From: Sphingomonadales bacterium EhC05
Lineage (GTDB): Bacteria > Pseudomonadota > Alphaproteobacteria > Sphingomonadales > Sphingomonadaceae
Assembly: GCA_001650955.1 (NCBI GenBank)
Contig: LXYP01000006.1
Coordinates: 231,244 to 295,243, forward strand
Direction: 5' to 3'
Length of the DNA stretch: 64,000 nucleotides
Both the position numbers and the translations under genes were made by a program. Within the stretch, counting starts at the first letter, position 1. Each line of letters starts with the position of its first letter. Of the stretch, positions 8,709 to 18,297 are shown one piece after another. The notes under the pieces are model-generated. The model was not told the origin of the DNA. It worked only from the letters and a program-made list of their open reading frames with translations, and did not search any database.

Positions 8709-9119
8709 CTAAAGCTTGTTTCCGCCGAGCTGAGCGACGACGTTGAATATGCGTTTGCTGTAGAGCCACTGGCCATCCACTTTGACGAATTCATCATCAT
8801 AGCGGCCCCCTGCTATGCGCGGTTCGCCTTTTTCGACCAGTATTTCATGGGTCTGATAACGTCCTGTGGCTGTATCGCCGGTGATTTCGAGACTGCCCGG
8901 AATACCCAGGAAGCTGACGGCATCAAACTGGCTCATCGCGCCGTTCCAGAGATTGACGATATTCTCGCGGCCGACGACTTCCGTTCCCATCAGCGACCAG
9001 ATCGCATCTTCGGTCCATAGCGCGCCCCAGTCCGCGGGGTCCATGCGCAGCACGGCGTCACAATAGGCATCATGTAGTTCCCGGATTGCCAGCCGGTCTT
9101 CGATTGGTCCTGAAAACAT
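8709..9119 (-). CDS. NTF2-like (SnoaL-type) protein
   Basis: A 136-residue protein of the nuclear transport factor 2-like superfamily: the opening IEDRLAIRELHDAYCDAV, the Asp-Trp pair ADWGALWTEDAIW, and the closing strand pattern GGRYDDEFVKVDGQWLYSKR. Such proteins form cone-shaped dimers with a hydrophobic pocket and include ketosteroid isomerases, polyketide cyclases and ring-hydroxylating dioxygenase beta subunits. As first gene of the cluster with ABM, P450 and SDR enzymes it probably isomerises, dehydrates or holds the same hydrophobic substrate. Its exact reaction cannot be read from sequence. Confidence 0.85.
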   Translation of the reverse strand: MFSGPIEDRLAIRELHDAYCDAVLRMDPADWGALWTEDAIWSLMGTEVVGRENIVNLWNGAMSQFDAVSFLGIPGSLEITGDTATGRYQTHEILVEKGEPRIAGGRYDDEFVKVDGQWLYSKRIFNVVAQLGGNKL

Positions 9120-9349
9120 GGACTGATCCTCTCCTTGATTGAGGCCAGACTACAGGGCAAATTTGGCGGAAAGACAAGCTCCCATAAATGCTAGCCGAAA
9201 CGCTCCTGACAATGCCGGAGTCGATTTTCCTGTGATGCTGAATCAAGCAAACTGACGAGTTGAAAGATCCAATAGCGGCGCGCCTGGACGGCATTCTTGC
9301 ATAATGTGAAGTGTTTTCATGGATATGGACCGGCCATGACCGGATCGAT

Positions 9350-10633
9350 CTAATCCCCGCTGATGCGTTCGATATCGGCGCCGACGGCTGCGAGTTTTTC
9401 TTCGAGCCGCTCATAGCCGCGGTCAAGATGATAGATGCGCTGGAGCTTGGTCTCTCCCTCGGCTGCCAATGCGGCAATGGCGAGACTCATTGAGGCGCGC
9501 AGGTCGGTGGCCATCACTGGCGCGCCGGTCAGTTTTGAGACGCCGCGAACCACCGCGGTGCGGCCCTTGGTTTCGATGTCCGCGCCCATCCGGTTGAGCT
9601 CGGGCACGTGCATATAGCGATTTTCGAAAATCGTTTCCGTCAGGACGCTGGCGCCGTCGGCGAGACAAAGCATCGCCATCAGCTGTGCCTGCATGTCGGT
9701 GGCGAGGCCAGGATAAGGCGCAGTCGACAGGGTGAGTGGTTTGAGCTTGCCATCCGAAGCGACTCTAATCCCTTTGGCATGAGTCTCGATCGACAGGCCC
9801 GCCTGCTGAAGCGCATCCAGCGTCGCTTCCATTTCATCTGCACGCGCGGCACGCAGATCAACTTCTCCGCCGGCAAGGCCAACCGCGCAAGCATAGCTTC
9901 CCGCTTCAATCCGGTCAGACATCACGCGATAGGTGCAGCCGTGCAGCCGGTCCACGCCAGTGATCGTCAATGTCGAGGACCCGATGCCTTCAATCTCCCC
10001 GCCCATTGCCACCAGCATATTGCATAGATCGACAATTTCCGGTTCGCGCGCGGCATTTTTCAGGACGCTTGTGCCCTTGGCGAGCACCGCTGCCATCAGG
10101 GCATTTTCCGTTGCGCCCACGGACACAACCGGGAACGTAAACTCACCGCCCGGCAGGCCGCCATCGGGCTGGCGGGCCGTCACGTAACCGCTGGTCGTTT
10201 CAATGGTAGCACCGAGAGCTTCGATCGCCTTGAGATGCAAATCAATCGGCCGATTGCCGATCGCGCAACCGCCAGGCAGCGATACGCGGCATTCTCCGGC
10301 CCGCGCCAGCAGTGGGCCGAGCACAAGGATCGAGGCGCGCATCTTGCGGACGATATCATAGGGTGCTTCGGTTGACGTGATCTTGCCGGCTTTGAGCGTC
10401 ATCACCCGGCCAAAATCCTCTGGCCGTGCACCTTCGATGGTGGTCGAAACGCCCAACTGGTTGAGCAAATGGCCGAAACTATCGACATCCGCGAGGCGCG
10501 GCAGATTGCGCAAAGTCACGGGTTCATCGGTCAGCAATGCACATGGCAAAAGCGTCAATGCGCTGTTTTTTGCACCAGAAATCGGGATGGTTCCGGACAG
10601 CCTGTTGCCGCCGCGTATTGAGATAATATCCAT
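9350..10633 (-). CDS. murA: UDP-N-acetylglucosamine 1-carboxyvinyltransferase
   Basis: First committed step of peptidoglycan synthesis: transfer of enolpyruvate from PEP to UDP-GlcNAc in the cytoplasm. The protein is 427 residues, standard for MurA. Lys22-Asn23 (SGAKNSAL) at the substrate site and the catalytic cysteine, here Cys123 in [15 protein letters not shown], are present, so the enzyme should be fosfomycin-sensitive. Other family marks are [11 protein letters not shown] and the end [11 protein letters not shown]. It appears monocistronic; about 230 bases without a recognisable gene separate it from the NTF2-like gene. Confidence 0.97.
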   Translation of the reverse strand: MDIISIRGGNRLSGTIPISGAKNSALTLLPCALLTDEPVTLRNLPRLADVDSFGHLLNQLGVSTTIEGARPEDFGRVMTLKAGKITSTEAPYDIVRKMRASILVLGPLLARAGECRVSLPGGCAIGNRPIDLHLKAIEALGATIETTSGYVTARQPDGGLPGGEFTFPVVSVGATENALMAAVLAKGTSVLKNAAREPEIVDLCNMLVAMGGEIEGIGSSTLTITGVDRLHGCTYRVMSDRIEAGSYACAVGLAGGEVDLRAARADEMEATLDALQQAGLSIETHAKGIRVASDGKLKPLTLSTAPYPGLATDMQAQLMAMLCLADGASVLTETIFENRYMHVPELNRMGADIETKGRTAVVRGVSKLTGAPVMATDLRASMSLAIAALAAEGETKLQRIYHLDRGYERLEEKLAAVGADIERISGD

Positions 10634-10712
10634 GTCCGATGTTTAGCGAAAATGGTCGCTGGCGCAAGAGCGTTCAACGTTGCTGATCGGCGCGTCCAAC
10701 CTTTGGCGCCGC

Positions 10713-11837
10713 CTAAATATCGTCAATCTGTTCTGCAAGCGTGGCGAGACAATCCCGAGCCAGCAATTTGCAACGTTCGGGCGACCAGCCTTGATCGGGA
10801 TCGGGCAGATCACGATTGTCCTTGAACGGCATTTCCAGCGTCATCGCGATAGCACCGAACCGTTCGGCGACCTGATTGGTCGACATCGACAAGTTCGCCT
10901 TGCCTTTGGCGGCTATGGGATAGCCCAGCTTGGTCTGGAAATCGGGCGTGCGTGCGGCCAATCGGTCGCGATAGCTGTTATATTTGCGGCCCATGTCGTC
11001 CGTCCAACTGGGAATGCCTTCGAAGCCCGCGATAAATACCGCTGGTATCGCCTCGTCGCCATGGACATCGATGGCAAAGTCCACACCAGTCTCATCCATT
11101 GCATTTCGCGTGCACAAGACTTCCGGGCTTTTTGCGGCGCTCGGTTCAAGCCATTCGCGATTGAGGTTTGTGCCCGCATAGTTGGTCCGCAAATGCCCCC
11201 GGAACGAACCGTCCGGATTCATATTGGGGATGATGTGGAACCGGCATTTCTGGTGCAATAGACGGGCAACCGGGTCTGAATGATCGCTTAGCATATCCAG
11301 TGCGCCCTCCATCCACCATTCAGCCATGCTCTCGCCCGGATGCTGGCGTGCATAGAGCCAAATCTGTTTGCGGCCTTCGCCCATTTCCAGACAGTCAATC
11401 GGTTGACCTTCGAGAGAATATCCAAGCGTACGGCATGAAATGCCCTCAATGGAGGACACTTCAGCGATCAGGTCGTGATGACGGTCGATCGTATATGGTG
11501 CGAAATAGGCGAACCAGGCGATGTTGCTGGTCGCGGTATAGGAGATTGAAAGGGTTCCGGATTTTTCATCATATTGGCTGGCGGCACGGCCCCAATATTC
11601 CCGATCCTCGCTGACACAGGCGTCATAATTCGGCCATCCTTGAGGATAGGCTGAATCCTTCAGGCCGGTAATGTCCAGTTTCAACTCGTCGCCGATGTCG
11701 CAGGCGACGCGGAAATGAAACCATTGGAAGAAGTCGCTGTCCTTGTCCTTACGGATAGAAAGCGTCGCGGAAGTGCCGTTGATATTCTCAACAACAATAT
11801 TGCCACTATCAAAGGCGGCGGTGATCTGAATGCTCAT
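10713..11837 (-). CDS. M14-family zinc carboxypeptidase
   Basis: A 374-residue metallopeptidase of the cytosolic carboxypeptidase type. An N-terminal beta-sandwich-like domain (residues 1-120, ending [13 protein letters not shown]) precedes the catalytic domain. Zinc ligands are HPGE at 166-169 and the His of DVHGDE near 259. Substrate-binding NPDG (207-210) and NLNREW (224-229) are intact, and the catalytic Glu is in MTLEMPF near residue 333. There is no signal peptide, so it acts in the cytoplasm. Eukaryotic relatives trim polyglutamate from tubulin; bacterial substrates are unclear. Its ATG overlaps the stop of the upstream lipoprotein gene (ATGA). Confidence 0.9.
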   Translation of the reverse strand: MSIQITAAFDSGNIVVENINGTSATLSIRKDKDSDFFQWFHFRVACDIGDELKLDITGLKDSAYPQGWPNYDACVSEDREYWGRAASQYDEKSGTLSISYTATSNIAWFAYFAPYTIDRHHDLIAEVSSIEGISCRTLGYSLEGQPIDCLEMGEGRKQIWLYARQHPGESMAEWWMEGALDMLSDHSDPVARLLHQKCRFHIIPNMNPDGSFRGHLRTNYAGTNLNREWLEPSAAKSPEVLCTRNAMDETGVDFAIDVHGDEAIPAVFIAGFEGIPSWTDDMGRKYNSYRDRLAARTPDFQTKLGYPIAAKGKANLSMSTNQVAERFGAIAMTLEMPFKDNRDLPDPDQGWSPERCKLLARDCLATLAEQIDDI

Positions 11838-12439
11838 GGCACCCTGATAGTGGTTCCGGACTCTCCGGGGAAGTCCCTGAATAGAGCTTCTGCCAATTTA
11901 CTTGCAGCAAGGCCTGGTTGGGCTGCAGGGGAACCGGCCTTCGCTTTGACCTGGGAACGCCCTTCCCAGATTGCTTGCCCGTCTGATCGTCGGAAAATTC
12001 GAACGGAAAGCTCTGTCGCAACTCTATCCTTCGGTTTTCCCGCCAGATTGATTCCTATGCCGACTCCGACACCCGAACCATAGCTACCCGTGCTGCCGCC
12101 AACGCCCACGGATACCGGTGATCTTCGAGCGCCTGGCGAGAACCGGTTCTGCTCAACTGTCACGCGCGTGATATATATGCTTTGATCGCCTTCAGCGCCT
12201 TGGTCGGTAAAACCGATTCGCTGCAATTCCCGCATGACTGCCGCCGAATAGCTGGCTTGCTCGAGATTGAGACTAGTGCCTTCCAATTGCACTCGCTCGA
12301 TGGAAATCGACCCGGGGACAATTTGCTCGCTAGTCGCATTATGAAATCTGGTGACTTCGACCGGTGGAACCGTTGCAACGCAACCCGAAAGCCCGGTAAG
12401 ACTAAGCAGCATCGCCGGAAATATTTGATAATAAGCCAT
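11834..12439 (-). CDS. DUF4136-type lipoprotein
   Basis: A 201-residue predicted lipoprotein with signal peptide and lipobox (LTGLSGC, cysteine near residue 20), followed by features of the DUF4136 family: an opening strand with [10 protein letters not shown], a Ser/Gly-rich middle ([14 protein letters not shown]) and a C-terminal strand-helix unit with [11 protein letters not shown]. Function unknown; probably periplasmic, anchored to a membrane. The ATG at 12439 is chosen because it begins the signal peptide; an open extension upstream has no signal and unusual Cys content. It overlaps the M14 peptidase gene by 4 bases. Confidence 0.78.
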   Translation of the reverse strand: MAYYQIFPAMLLSLTGLSGCVATVPPVEVTRFHNATSEQIVPGSISIERVQLEGTSLNLEQASYSAAVMRELQRIGFTDQGAEGDQSIYITRVTVEQNRFSPGARRSPVSVGVGGSTGSYGSGVGVGIGINLAGKPKDRVATELSVRIFRRSDGQAIWEGRSQVKAKAGSPAAQPGLAASKLAEALFRDFPGESGTTIRVP

Positions 12440-12592
12440 ATTCTCAACTCCACATCTGCCCCAACAGGGGTGTAGCGAAATTTTGATTGAAGCGTCGTAA
12501 AAAATTGCATCACTGCTGCACAATGGTTAGTCGACTAGCCTTTATTGGATTCAGAAGCCGCATCTGCGCTTTATAATTTAGGACGAGAAAAT

Positions 12593-13597
12593 ATGGCAAA
12601 GCCATTTACAATATTGGTCACCGGTGGCGCCGGATATATCGGCAGCCATGCAATTTTGGCTTTGCGCGATGCCGGTTGGTCGGTTGCAGTGATCGATAAT
12701 CTCACCACTGGATTCCGATGGGCCGTGCCTGAAGACGTCGCCTTTTATGAAGGCGATATCGAAGATTCGGAGCTGGTCGCCAAAATTATCCAGAATGAAA
12801 AAATCGGTGCGATCATGCATTTTGCCGGTTCGATCATCGTCCCGGAATCGGTCGAGAACCCGCTCAAATATTATCACAATAACAGTTCCAAGAGCCGTAG
12901 CCTGATCGAATCAGCGATCAACGGAGAAGTGAAGCATTTCATCTTTTCGTCAACTGCGGCGACCTATGGCATTCCCGAAGAAAGTCCGGTGCGTGAAACC
13001 ACACCCCAAATTCCGATCAATCCTTATGGCATGTCCAAGCTGATGACCGAACATATGCTCCGCGATGTGTCGGCGGCCCATGAGTTTAATTTCTGTGCTT
13101 TGCGCTATTTCAATGTAGCCGGGGCCGACCCGCAGGCGCGGACCGGTCAGTCGACCGCTGGCGCAACCCATCTGATCAAAGTCGCCGTCGAGGCCGCTCT
13201 CGGCAAACGGGACAGCATCGCTGTCTTCGGAACGGACTACGAGACGCCTGATGGTACTGGTGTTCGCGACTATATCCATGTCGCGGATCTTGCAGCGGCC
13301 CACGTGCTTGCGCTGGAAGCATTGGTCGCCGACCCCGAACAGAATCATTTGCTCAATTGCGGCTATGGACGGGGATTCTCGGTTCTCGAGGTTCTCGACG
13401 CCGTCGACCGGGTGACCAATATGAAGCTGACGCGAAAACTGGAAGGCCGGCGTGCGGGCGACCCCGATTCGCTGATTTCCGACAATCGAGCGATCATGGA
13501 CCGGTTCCCGTGGCAGCCCGGACATGCCGATCTCGATGAAATTGTCGCCCATGCTCTGGCCTGGGAACGCAAATTGGACGAAATTCGCGGAGAATAG
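12593..13597 (+). CDS. galE: UDP-glucose 4-epimerase
   Basis: A 334-residue extended SDR enzyme interconverting UDP-glucose and UDP-galactose, feeding exopolysaccharide and glycolipid synthesis. NAD-binding GGAGYIGSHA is near residue 13, the catalytic Ser is in SSTAATYG and the Tyr/Lys pair in NPYGMSK. ALRYFNVAGAD, GTDYETPDGTGVRDYIHV and ADLAAAHVLAL are classic GalE motifs. The start ATG at 12593 has AGGACGAG about 8 bases upstream; an earlier in-frame ATG at 12545 lacks such a site. The divergent lipoprotein gene is about 150 bases away. Confidence 0.95.
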   Translation: MAKPFTILVTGGAGYIGSHAILALRDAGWSVAVIDNLTTGFRWAVPEDVAFYEGDIEDSELVAKIIQNEKIGAIMHFAGSIIVPESVENPLKYYHNNSSKSRSLIESAINGEVKHFIFSSTAATYGIPEESPVRETTPQIPINPYGMSKLMTEHMLRDVSAAHEFNFCALRYFNVAGADPQARTGQSTAGATHLIKVAVEAALGKRDSIAVFGTDYETPDGTGVRDYIHVADLAAAHVLALEALVADPEQNHLLNCGYGRGFSVLEVLDAVDRVTNMKLTRKLEGRRAGDPDSLISDNRAIMDRFPWQPGHADLDEIVAHALAWERKLDEIRGE

Positions 13598-13610
13598 CCC
13601 TTGGGGGTGC

Positions 13611-13639
13611 TTGACTTTGGTCAATTTGGACCCTAACTG
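13611..13639 (+). promoter_or_regulatory. Candidate sigma-70 promoter for rpmJ
   Basis: TTGACT (13611-13616) followed after 17 bases by TAACTG (13634-13639), about 75 bases before the rpmJ start. The -35 is good, the -10 weak. It is the only such pair I see in this intergenic stretch. Confidence 0.4.
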
Positions 13640-13713
13640 CACCGTCTGCATGCGGCCTGACCGCTTCCAAGACATTATAAAATTATGACCCAAAGATTGG
13701 GTGGAGTAGAAAA

Positions 13714-13839
13714 ATGAAAGTCCGCAACTCTTTGAAGTCGCTCAAAAACCGTCACCGCGATTGCCGTGTGATCCGCCGTCATGGCCGGACCTATGTGATC
13801 AACAAAACGAATCGCCGGTTTAAAGCCCGCCAGGGTTAA
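13714..13839 (+). CDS. rpmJ: 50S ribosomal protein L36
   Basis: A 41-residue, strongly basic ribosomal protein: [17 protein letters not shown] at the start and [13 protein letters not shown] at the end match bacterial L36 exactly in pattern. Only one of the usual four zinc-binding positions is a cysteine (RDCRV), so this is the zinc-free C-minus form, as I recall is common in alphaproteobacteria. It is encoded alone, away from the ribosomal protein operons. The start has GGTGGAG about 9 bases upstream. Confidence 0.95.
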   Translation: MKVRNSLKSLKNRHRDCRVIRRHGRTYVINKTNRRFKARQG

Positions 13840-13899
13840 TCGAGACTATCGATTCCTTTTGATCGGTAGGGACGAACTACGATCTCAGAAATTGACACA

Positions 13900-14490
13900 G
13901 TGATATTTGACATCGGGAATGTGATTTCCCGGTGGGATATCCGTTTTCTCTATGAAAAACTGATTAAGGACCCGGACGAGCTTGATTGGTTTCTGGCGCA
14001 TGTGGTGACGCCGGAATGGCATTTCCAACATGATGCTGGTCGGCCTTTTGCGGACACCAGCGCCGAGCTGATCGCCAAATTCCCGGAACATGCCGATCAT
14101 ATCCGCTCATTTGCACCGCGGTTCAATGAAACCAATCCAGGAGAAGTTGACGGCGTCGTTGATATTGTCGCGCGCCTGAAGCAGGCGCAGGTGCCGCTTT
14201 TTGCCATCTCCAATTTTTCAGCCGAATTTTGGCCACCCTTTCGCCAGGACAAGCCGGTTTTTGACATGTTCGAGGATATTCTGATCTCCGGCGATGTGCA
14301 AATGGTCAAACCGGATCTTGCGATCTACCAGCTGGCGTTACGCCAGTTTAACATTGCGGCACATCAGTGCCTGTTCATTGATGATCGCTTGGACAATATT
14401 CAAGCTGGCGAGAAGCTGGGGATCGCGGGCCATCATTTTGAAGATGCATCGCGGCTCGAAGCTCATTTGCAAGCACTGGATTTGCTTTAG
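13900..14490 (+). CDS. HAD-family hydrolase (YihX-like)
   Basis: A haloacid-dehalogenase-like phosphatase of about 200 residues. Motif I is VIFDIGNV with the nucleophilic Asp; the usual second Asp is Gly, as in the YihX sugar-phosphatase group. Motif II is the Ser of FAISNFS, motif III the Lys of MVKPDLAIYQLAL and motif IV FIDDRLDN. Probably dephosphorylates a small phosphate ester in the cytoplasm. The first recognised start is GTG at 13900, but it leaves no ribosome site and begins inside the first beta strand. Reading back, ACG at 13879 follows a TAGGGACGA site and would give the more normal MISEIDTVIFDIGNV. It overlaps the convergent pyruvate kinase gene by 4 bases. Confidence 0.82.
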   Translation: MIFDIGNVISRWDIRFLYEKLIKDPDELDWFLAHVVTPEWHFQHDAGRPFADTSAELIAKFPEHADHIRSFAPRFNETNPGEVDGVVDIVARLKQAQVPLFAISNFSAEFWPPFRQDKPVFDMFEDILISGDVQMVKPDLAIYQLALRQFNIAAHQCLFIDDRLDNIQAGEKLGIAGHHFEDASRLEAHLQALDLL

Positions 14491-15938
14491 CGGCGTTTCA
14501 GTTCGTCACCGCTGAGCCGAACAATGTGCAGCAGATTGGTCGAGCCGGGCGTCCCGAAAGGAACGCCGGCACAGACAATCAACCGTGAGCCAGCCTGACC
14601 CATTTTATGGCGCAATGCCATGCGCTTTGCTTTTTCGATCATTTCTTCAAAATTCGTCACATCCCGGGTTACCACGGCATAGGCGCCCCAGAGCAGGCCC
14701 ACGCGCCGGGCCGTCTTGCGATCGGGAGTCAGCACCAGCAGCGGCACCGAGGGCCGTTCGCGGGCCATTCTTCGGGCCGTTGATCCGGATGTCGTGAAGC
14801 AGACGATTGCCGATGTTTCGACCGTCCGCGCGATATTGTAACTGGCAGCGGCGAGCGCATCTGCGGTGGTTTCATCGGGCACTGTTTCGGTAAAATGGAC
14901 GCGGTCGGCATAAGATGAATCGCTTTCAACCTGGGCCGCGATACGGTCCATCATTGTCGCAGATTCGATCGGCCAGTCGCCAACCGCCGATTCGGCCGAC
15001 AGCATGATCGCATCAGCACCATCATAAATGGCGGTCGCGACATCGGACACTTCCGCCCGGGTCGGCGTCGGCGACGTGATCATTGATTCGAGCATTTGCG
15101 TTGCCACGACCACCGGTCGGCCAAGGGTCCGCGCGGCAGCGACGATCTTCTTTTGCAACGGCGGCACCTGTTCGGGCAGCAATTCGACGCCGAGATCTCC
15201 GCGCGCGACCATCACCGCGTCGGACAGTTCGAGGATCTCGTCGAGACGATCGATGGCCGCAGGCTTTTCAATCTTGGCCAGCAATGCGGCTTTGCCGCCG
15301 ATCAGCCGCCGGGCTTCCGCGACATCCTCTGGGCGCTGGACAAAGCTGAGTGCAACCCAGTCAACCTCCTGCTCCAGTGCAAAGGTCAGATCCTTGAGAT
15401 CCTTGTCGGTCAATGAACTGACCGGCAGCACGACTTCGGGGACATTGACCCCCTTGCGATCGGAAATCTCGCCGCCGACCATGACTTTGGTTTCGACGCT
15501 CTGGCCATCTGCCTTGGTCACTTCGAGACGGATTTTTCCATCATCGAGCAGCAACGTATGACCCGGCTGCAATGTTCCCAATATTTCTTTATGGGGCAGA
15601 TTGACGCGCGTTGCGTCGCCCGGCGTCTTGTCCATATCCAATATGAATTTCGCCCCGTCGTTCAGCATCACGGGAGGCTTCGCGAATGTGCCGATTCGCA
15701 ATTTCGGGCCCTGTAGATCGGCCAATATTGCTATCGGTCTGCCGACTTTCTTCTCCAGTGCGCGGATCGATTGGACATTGGCCGCATGCGCTTGATGTTC
15801 GCCGTGACTCATGTTCATCCGGAACGCATCGACACCCGCCCGATACATTTTCTCGATCATCTCTGCGCTGCCGCTCGACGGGCCGAGCGTTGCCAGCACT
15901 TTCACTTTACGATCGCGGGAAAAGATTGGCGATGCCAT
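14487..15938 (-). CDS. pyk: Pyruvate kinase
   Basis: Transfers phosphate from PEP to ADP at the end of glycolysis. The 483-residue protein shows all main signatures: KVLATLGPSS at the start, FRMNMSHGEH, ADLQGPKLRIG, the active-site block ALLAKIEKPAAID with the catalytic Lys, VMVARGDLGVEL, and the C-terminal regulatory domain (CFTTSGSTARRMARERP). ATG at 15938 has GAGG 9 bases upstream and begins just before the first strand; an earlier in-frame start at 16013 would collide with the divergent DUF1244 gene. It appears to be transcribed alone. Confidence 0.96.
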   Translation of the reverse strand: MASPIFSRDRKVKVLATLGPSSGSAEMIEKMYRAGVDAFRMNMSHGEHQAHAANVQSIRALEKKVGRPIAILADLQGPKLRIGTFAKPPVMLNDGAKFILDMDKTPGDATRVNLPHKEILGTLQPGHTLLLDDGKIRLEVTKADGQSVETKVMVGGEISDRKGVNVPEVVLPVSSLTDKDLKDLTFALEQEVDWVALSFVQRPEDVAEARRLIGGKAALLAKIEKPAAIDRLDEILELSDAVMVARGDLGVELLPEQVPPLQKKIVAAARTLGRPVVVATQMLESMITSPTPTRAEVSDVATAIYDGADAIMLSAESAVGDWPIESATMMDRIAAQVESDSSYADRVHFTETVPDETTADALAAASYNIARTVETSAIVCFTTSGSTARRMARERPSVPLLVLTPDRKTARRVGLLWGAYAVVTRDVTNFEEMIEKAKRMALRHKMGQAGSRLIVCAGVPFGTPGSTNLLHIVRLSGDELKRR

Positions 15939-16026
15939 AAGGAGATTCCTCAGTTGGTGCTTTAATTGCCGGTCGTCTAACCCTATTTCATGACAGGTTA
16001 AAACAAAAAACAATGGAAGTCTTTAT

Positions 16027-16335
16027 ATGAGCCAGGAATATTCCGATGCCGCCGCAGCGGCGGCATTTCGCCGTCTCGTCAGCCATTTGCAGCATCGCCA
16101 TGACGCAGAGAATATTGACTTGATGGGCCTCGCCGGTTTTTGCCGCAATTGTCTGGCCGACTGGGTGATGGAAGCGACCCATGCAGCGGGCGGGGAAATG
16201 ACCAAAGAGGAAGCGCGCGCCGCGATCCACGGGATGCCATCTTCGGATTGGAAAAGAAAATATCAGACCGAGGCGACGACCGAGAAGCTTAAAAAGATGA
16301 AGGATAGTGTGGCCAAAAATGCGCCTGCACCCTAA
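16027..16335 (+). CDS. DUF1244 domain-containing protein
   Basis: A 102-residue helical cytoplasmic protein of the DUF1244 family, typical of proteobacteria. Conserved parts are FRRLVSHLQHRHD, NIDLMGLAGFCRNCLADW with its two closely spaced cysteines, and YEEAREAIHGMP-like EEARAAIHGMPSSDWK. Function is not known to me. The C-terminal 20 residues are Lys/Glu rich. It leads a row of four small plus-strand genes with short gaps and may be co-transcribed with the GapR-like gene. Confidence 0.88.
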   Translation: MSQEYSDAAAAAAFRRLVSHLQHRHDAENIDLMGLAGFCRNCLADWVMEATHAAGGEMTKEEARAAIHGMPSSDWKRKYQTEATTEKLKKMKDSVAKNAPAP

Positions 16336-16380
16336 AGCTTTCGTCCGAATCCAAACTGACTATTTCAAGGGAAAAAACCA

Positions 16381-16623
16381 ATGAGCGAAGGCAATGTCGC
16401 CGCAGACCAACTGCGTCTGTTTATTGAACGTATCGAGCGGCTGGAAGAAGAGAAAAAGGGCATCGCCGATGATATTCGCGATGTCTACAGCGAAGCCAAG
16501 TCGCAAGGCTATGACGGCAAGATCATGCGCCAAATCGTGCGTCTGAGAAAGATGGAAGCCCATGACCGTCAGGAAATGGAAGCGATTCTGGATACTTATA
16601 AAGCTGCGCTTGGTTTGGCTTAA
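16381..16623 (+). CDS. DUF2312 protein, GapR-like nucleoid-associated protein
   Basis: An 80-residue, all-helical protein with an N-terminal coiled coil ([20 protein letters not shown]) and a C-terminal part [17 protein letters not shown] plus RQIVRLRKM, the pattern of DUF2312. The Caulobacter member GapR clamps overtwisted, AT-rich DNA ahead of replication and transcription forks, and this protein is near its length (89 residues). The same role is inferred from the family. Its TAA shares a base with the ATG of the following acetyltransferase gene. Confidence 0.85.
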   Translation: MSEGNVAADQLRLFIERIERLEEEKKGIADDIRDVYSEAKSQGYDGKIMRQIVRLRKMEAHDRQEMEAILDTYKAALGLA

Positions 16624-17111
16624 TGGCCGTGATTCGCCCAGCATGTGTTGAAGATGCTGGGCGATGCGCGCAAATATATGCGCCGTTTGTTGAAAATAGC
16701 TGGGTGAGTTTTGAAACCGAAGCGCCCGACGCGTCCGAGATAGCGCGGCGCATAGCAATTGCGCGACAGACGCATGATTGGCTGGTTGCGGAGCAGGATG
16801 GCGGGATTGCGGGATATGCTTATGGTTCGTCTCATCGCGAACGTCGGGCCTATCGGCAAAGCTGCGATGTCACCGTTTATGTCGACCCCGCTTGCGCGCG
16901 CTCGGGCATCGGCAGCGCCCTTTATGCCGCCCTTTTTGAAAGTCTCGCCAAATCGGGGAAACATGCTGTTTTTGCCGGTGTGGCACTTCCCAACGCGGCC
17001 AGTCTCGCGTTGCACAAGGCGTTGGGTTTCACCTCAGTCGGGGTCTATCACGAGGTCGGCTGGAAAATGGGCGCATGGCGTGATGTGCAATGGCTAGAGA
17101 AATTGCTTTGA
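16623..17111 (+). CDS. GNAT N-acetyltransferase, phosphinothricin acetyltransferase-like
   Basis: A 162-residue acetyltransferase of the Pat/Bar-like group: IRPACVEDAGRCAQIYAPFV, the SWVSFETEAPD segment, DVTVYVDPACARSGIGSALY with the acetyl-CoA loop R-S-G-I-G-S, and the end GFTSVGVYHEVGWKMGAW. Characterised relatives acetylate phosphinothricin, methionine sulfoximine or related glutamate analogues; the natural substrate here is unknown. Start ATG overlaps the preceding stop by one base, indicating translational coupling to the GapR-like gene. Confidence 0.88.
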   Translation: MAVIRPACVEDAGRCAQIYAPFVENSWVSFETEAPDASEIARRIAIARQTHDWLVAEQDGGIAGYAYGSSHRERRAYRQSCDVTVYVDPACARSGIGSALYAALFESLAKSGKHAVFAGVALPNAASLALHKALGFTSVGVYHEVGWKMGAWRDVQWLEKLL

Positions 17112-17164
17112 CCCGCGCAGATTTATGACGACAATCAAATCATATTCAACCGGAGGCAAAACTG

Positions 17165-17485
17165 ATGATCACAACTACCACACCATCTATCGAAGGCCAT
17201 GCAATCAGCGACTATCGCGGCATTGTAATTGGTGAAGTCATCGTCGGCGCCAACCTGTTCCGTGATCTGTTTGCCAGCATCACTGATATCGTTGGCGGAC
17301 GTTCGGGCAAATATGAAAATGTCCTGAAACGCGCCCGTGACGAAGCGCTGATGGAAATGCAGGGGGAAGCAGCAAAGCTCGGCGCCAACGCCGTGGTTGG
17401 TGTCGACCTCGACTATGAGGTTGTGGGCGACAAGGGCTCTATGTTGATGGTGTCCGCCTCCGGAACCGCCGTCGTCGTCGCTTAG
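17165..17485 (+). CDS. YbjQ family protein (DUF74)
   Basis: A 106-residue protein of the YbjQ/UPF0145 family, which forms pentameric beta-barrel-like rings; sometimes called heavy-metal-binding domain, though function is not settled. Typical parts are [20 protein letters not shown], the [11 protein letters not shown] loop and [18 protein letters not shown] at 17165 stands behind a strong GGAGG (17152-17156). Its end overlaps that of the convergent CPBP protease gene by 4 bases. Confidence 0.9.
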   Translation: MITTTTPSIEGHAISDYRGIVIGEVIVGANLFRDLFASITDIVGGRSGKYENVLKRARDEALMEMQGEAAKLGANAVVGVDLDYEVVGDKGSMLMVSASGTAVVVA

Positions 17486-18249
17486 GATATATTGGGCTGC
17501 GTCAGCAGAACATAGAGCAGTCCGCTGGTGGCGATGAGATTATACGCCATATGCATGACAATATTGGACCACCAGCCATAGCGGATTCTGGCATAGCCCC
17601 AGATTAAGCCGCCGACCAGTTGCGGCAATATGAAGGGCAATAATGCGACGGGATTATCGCCAGCATAGTTAAATATATGGACAAAGCCGAACAGCAATGC
17701 CTGACCCCAAAAGACAAAGGGAAAGATTCGAATATAGAAATCGGGCACGGACGATTTCCAAAAGCGAATCAGGCCGACCAGAACAGCGATGGATATGATT
17801 GCAATCAGGATAATTGCAGCAATCTGCCCCGATCCGATCAGGCCGAAGTGATTCAGGATCAATGAACCCCCAAGCCATGCAATCAAGCCCAAAAAACCGA
17901 TCAGCAGTCTGGGTGTTCCGCTGATCCATATGCGGAACATCAATTCTTCCAAAATCGGTCCGATCACGACGACAAACAGCATGATCTGTCCGACCGGGCG
18001 TTTGAACAGGTCCGACATATCGCTCGACATCTCGACCCCGAAAATCATCATCATCGGGAAAAGGATCGTCGCGATGGCCAGGATAATCAGGCAGTTGAGC
18101 AGGAACAGCCAGGCGACATCTACCGCTCTGTCATCTTGCCACGTTGCGCGGGCTCCGATCACCGGAGAGCGAATAAAAGCCAGCAGATCGCGCGCCGTCG
18201 AATGCAATCGACCGATTGACCATCCAATGGTTGAGTTGGGTTCAAACAT
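17482..18249 (-). CDS. CPBP-family intramembrane glutamic endopeptidase
   Basis: A 255-residue membrane protein with about seven hydrophobic segments and the three motifs of the CPBP/Abi (Rce1-like) family: EELMFR (EExxxR), FGFVHI (FxxxH) and HMAYN (HxxxN). The two Glu and two His residues form the intramembrane active site; the family includes prenyl-protein proteases and bacteriocin-immunity proteins. The start [10 protein letters not shown] at 18249 has AGAGAGG upstream; the open frame continues far across the divergent yebC gene, but that part is antisense. Substrate unknown. Confidence 0.85.
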   Translation of the reverse strand: MFEPNSTIGWSIGRLHSTARDLLAFIRSPVIGARATWQDDRAVDVAWLFLLNCLIILAIATILFPMMMIFGVEMSSDMSDLFKRPVGQIMLFVVVIGPILEELMFRIWISGTPRLLIGFLGLIAWLGGSLILNHFGLIGSGQIAAIILIAIISIAVLVGLIRFWKSSVPDFYIRIFPFVFWGQALLFGFVHIFNYAGDNPVALLPFILPQLVGGLIWGYARIRYGWWSNIVMHMAYNLIATSGLLYVLLTQPNIS

Positions 18250-18297
18250 GCGGCAAAGAGCCTCTCTGAGATTATAAACCAATAATGGACGGATCGT

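Noticed and set aside
9120-9349. Possible small gene between the NTF2-like gene and murA
   Set aside because: Short frames here lack ribosome sites and recognisable sequence; I see nothing that can be supported.
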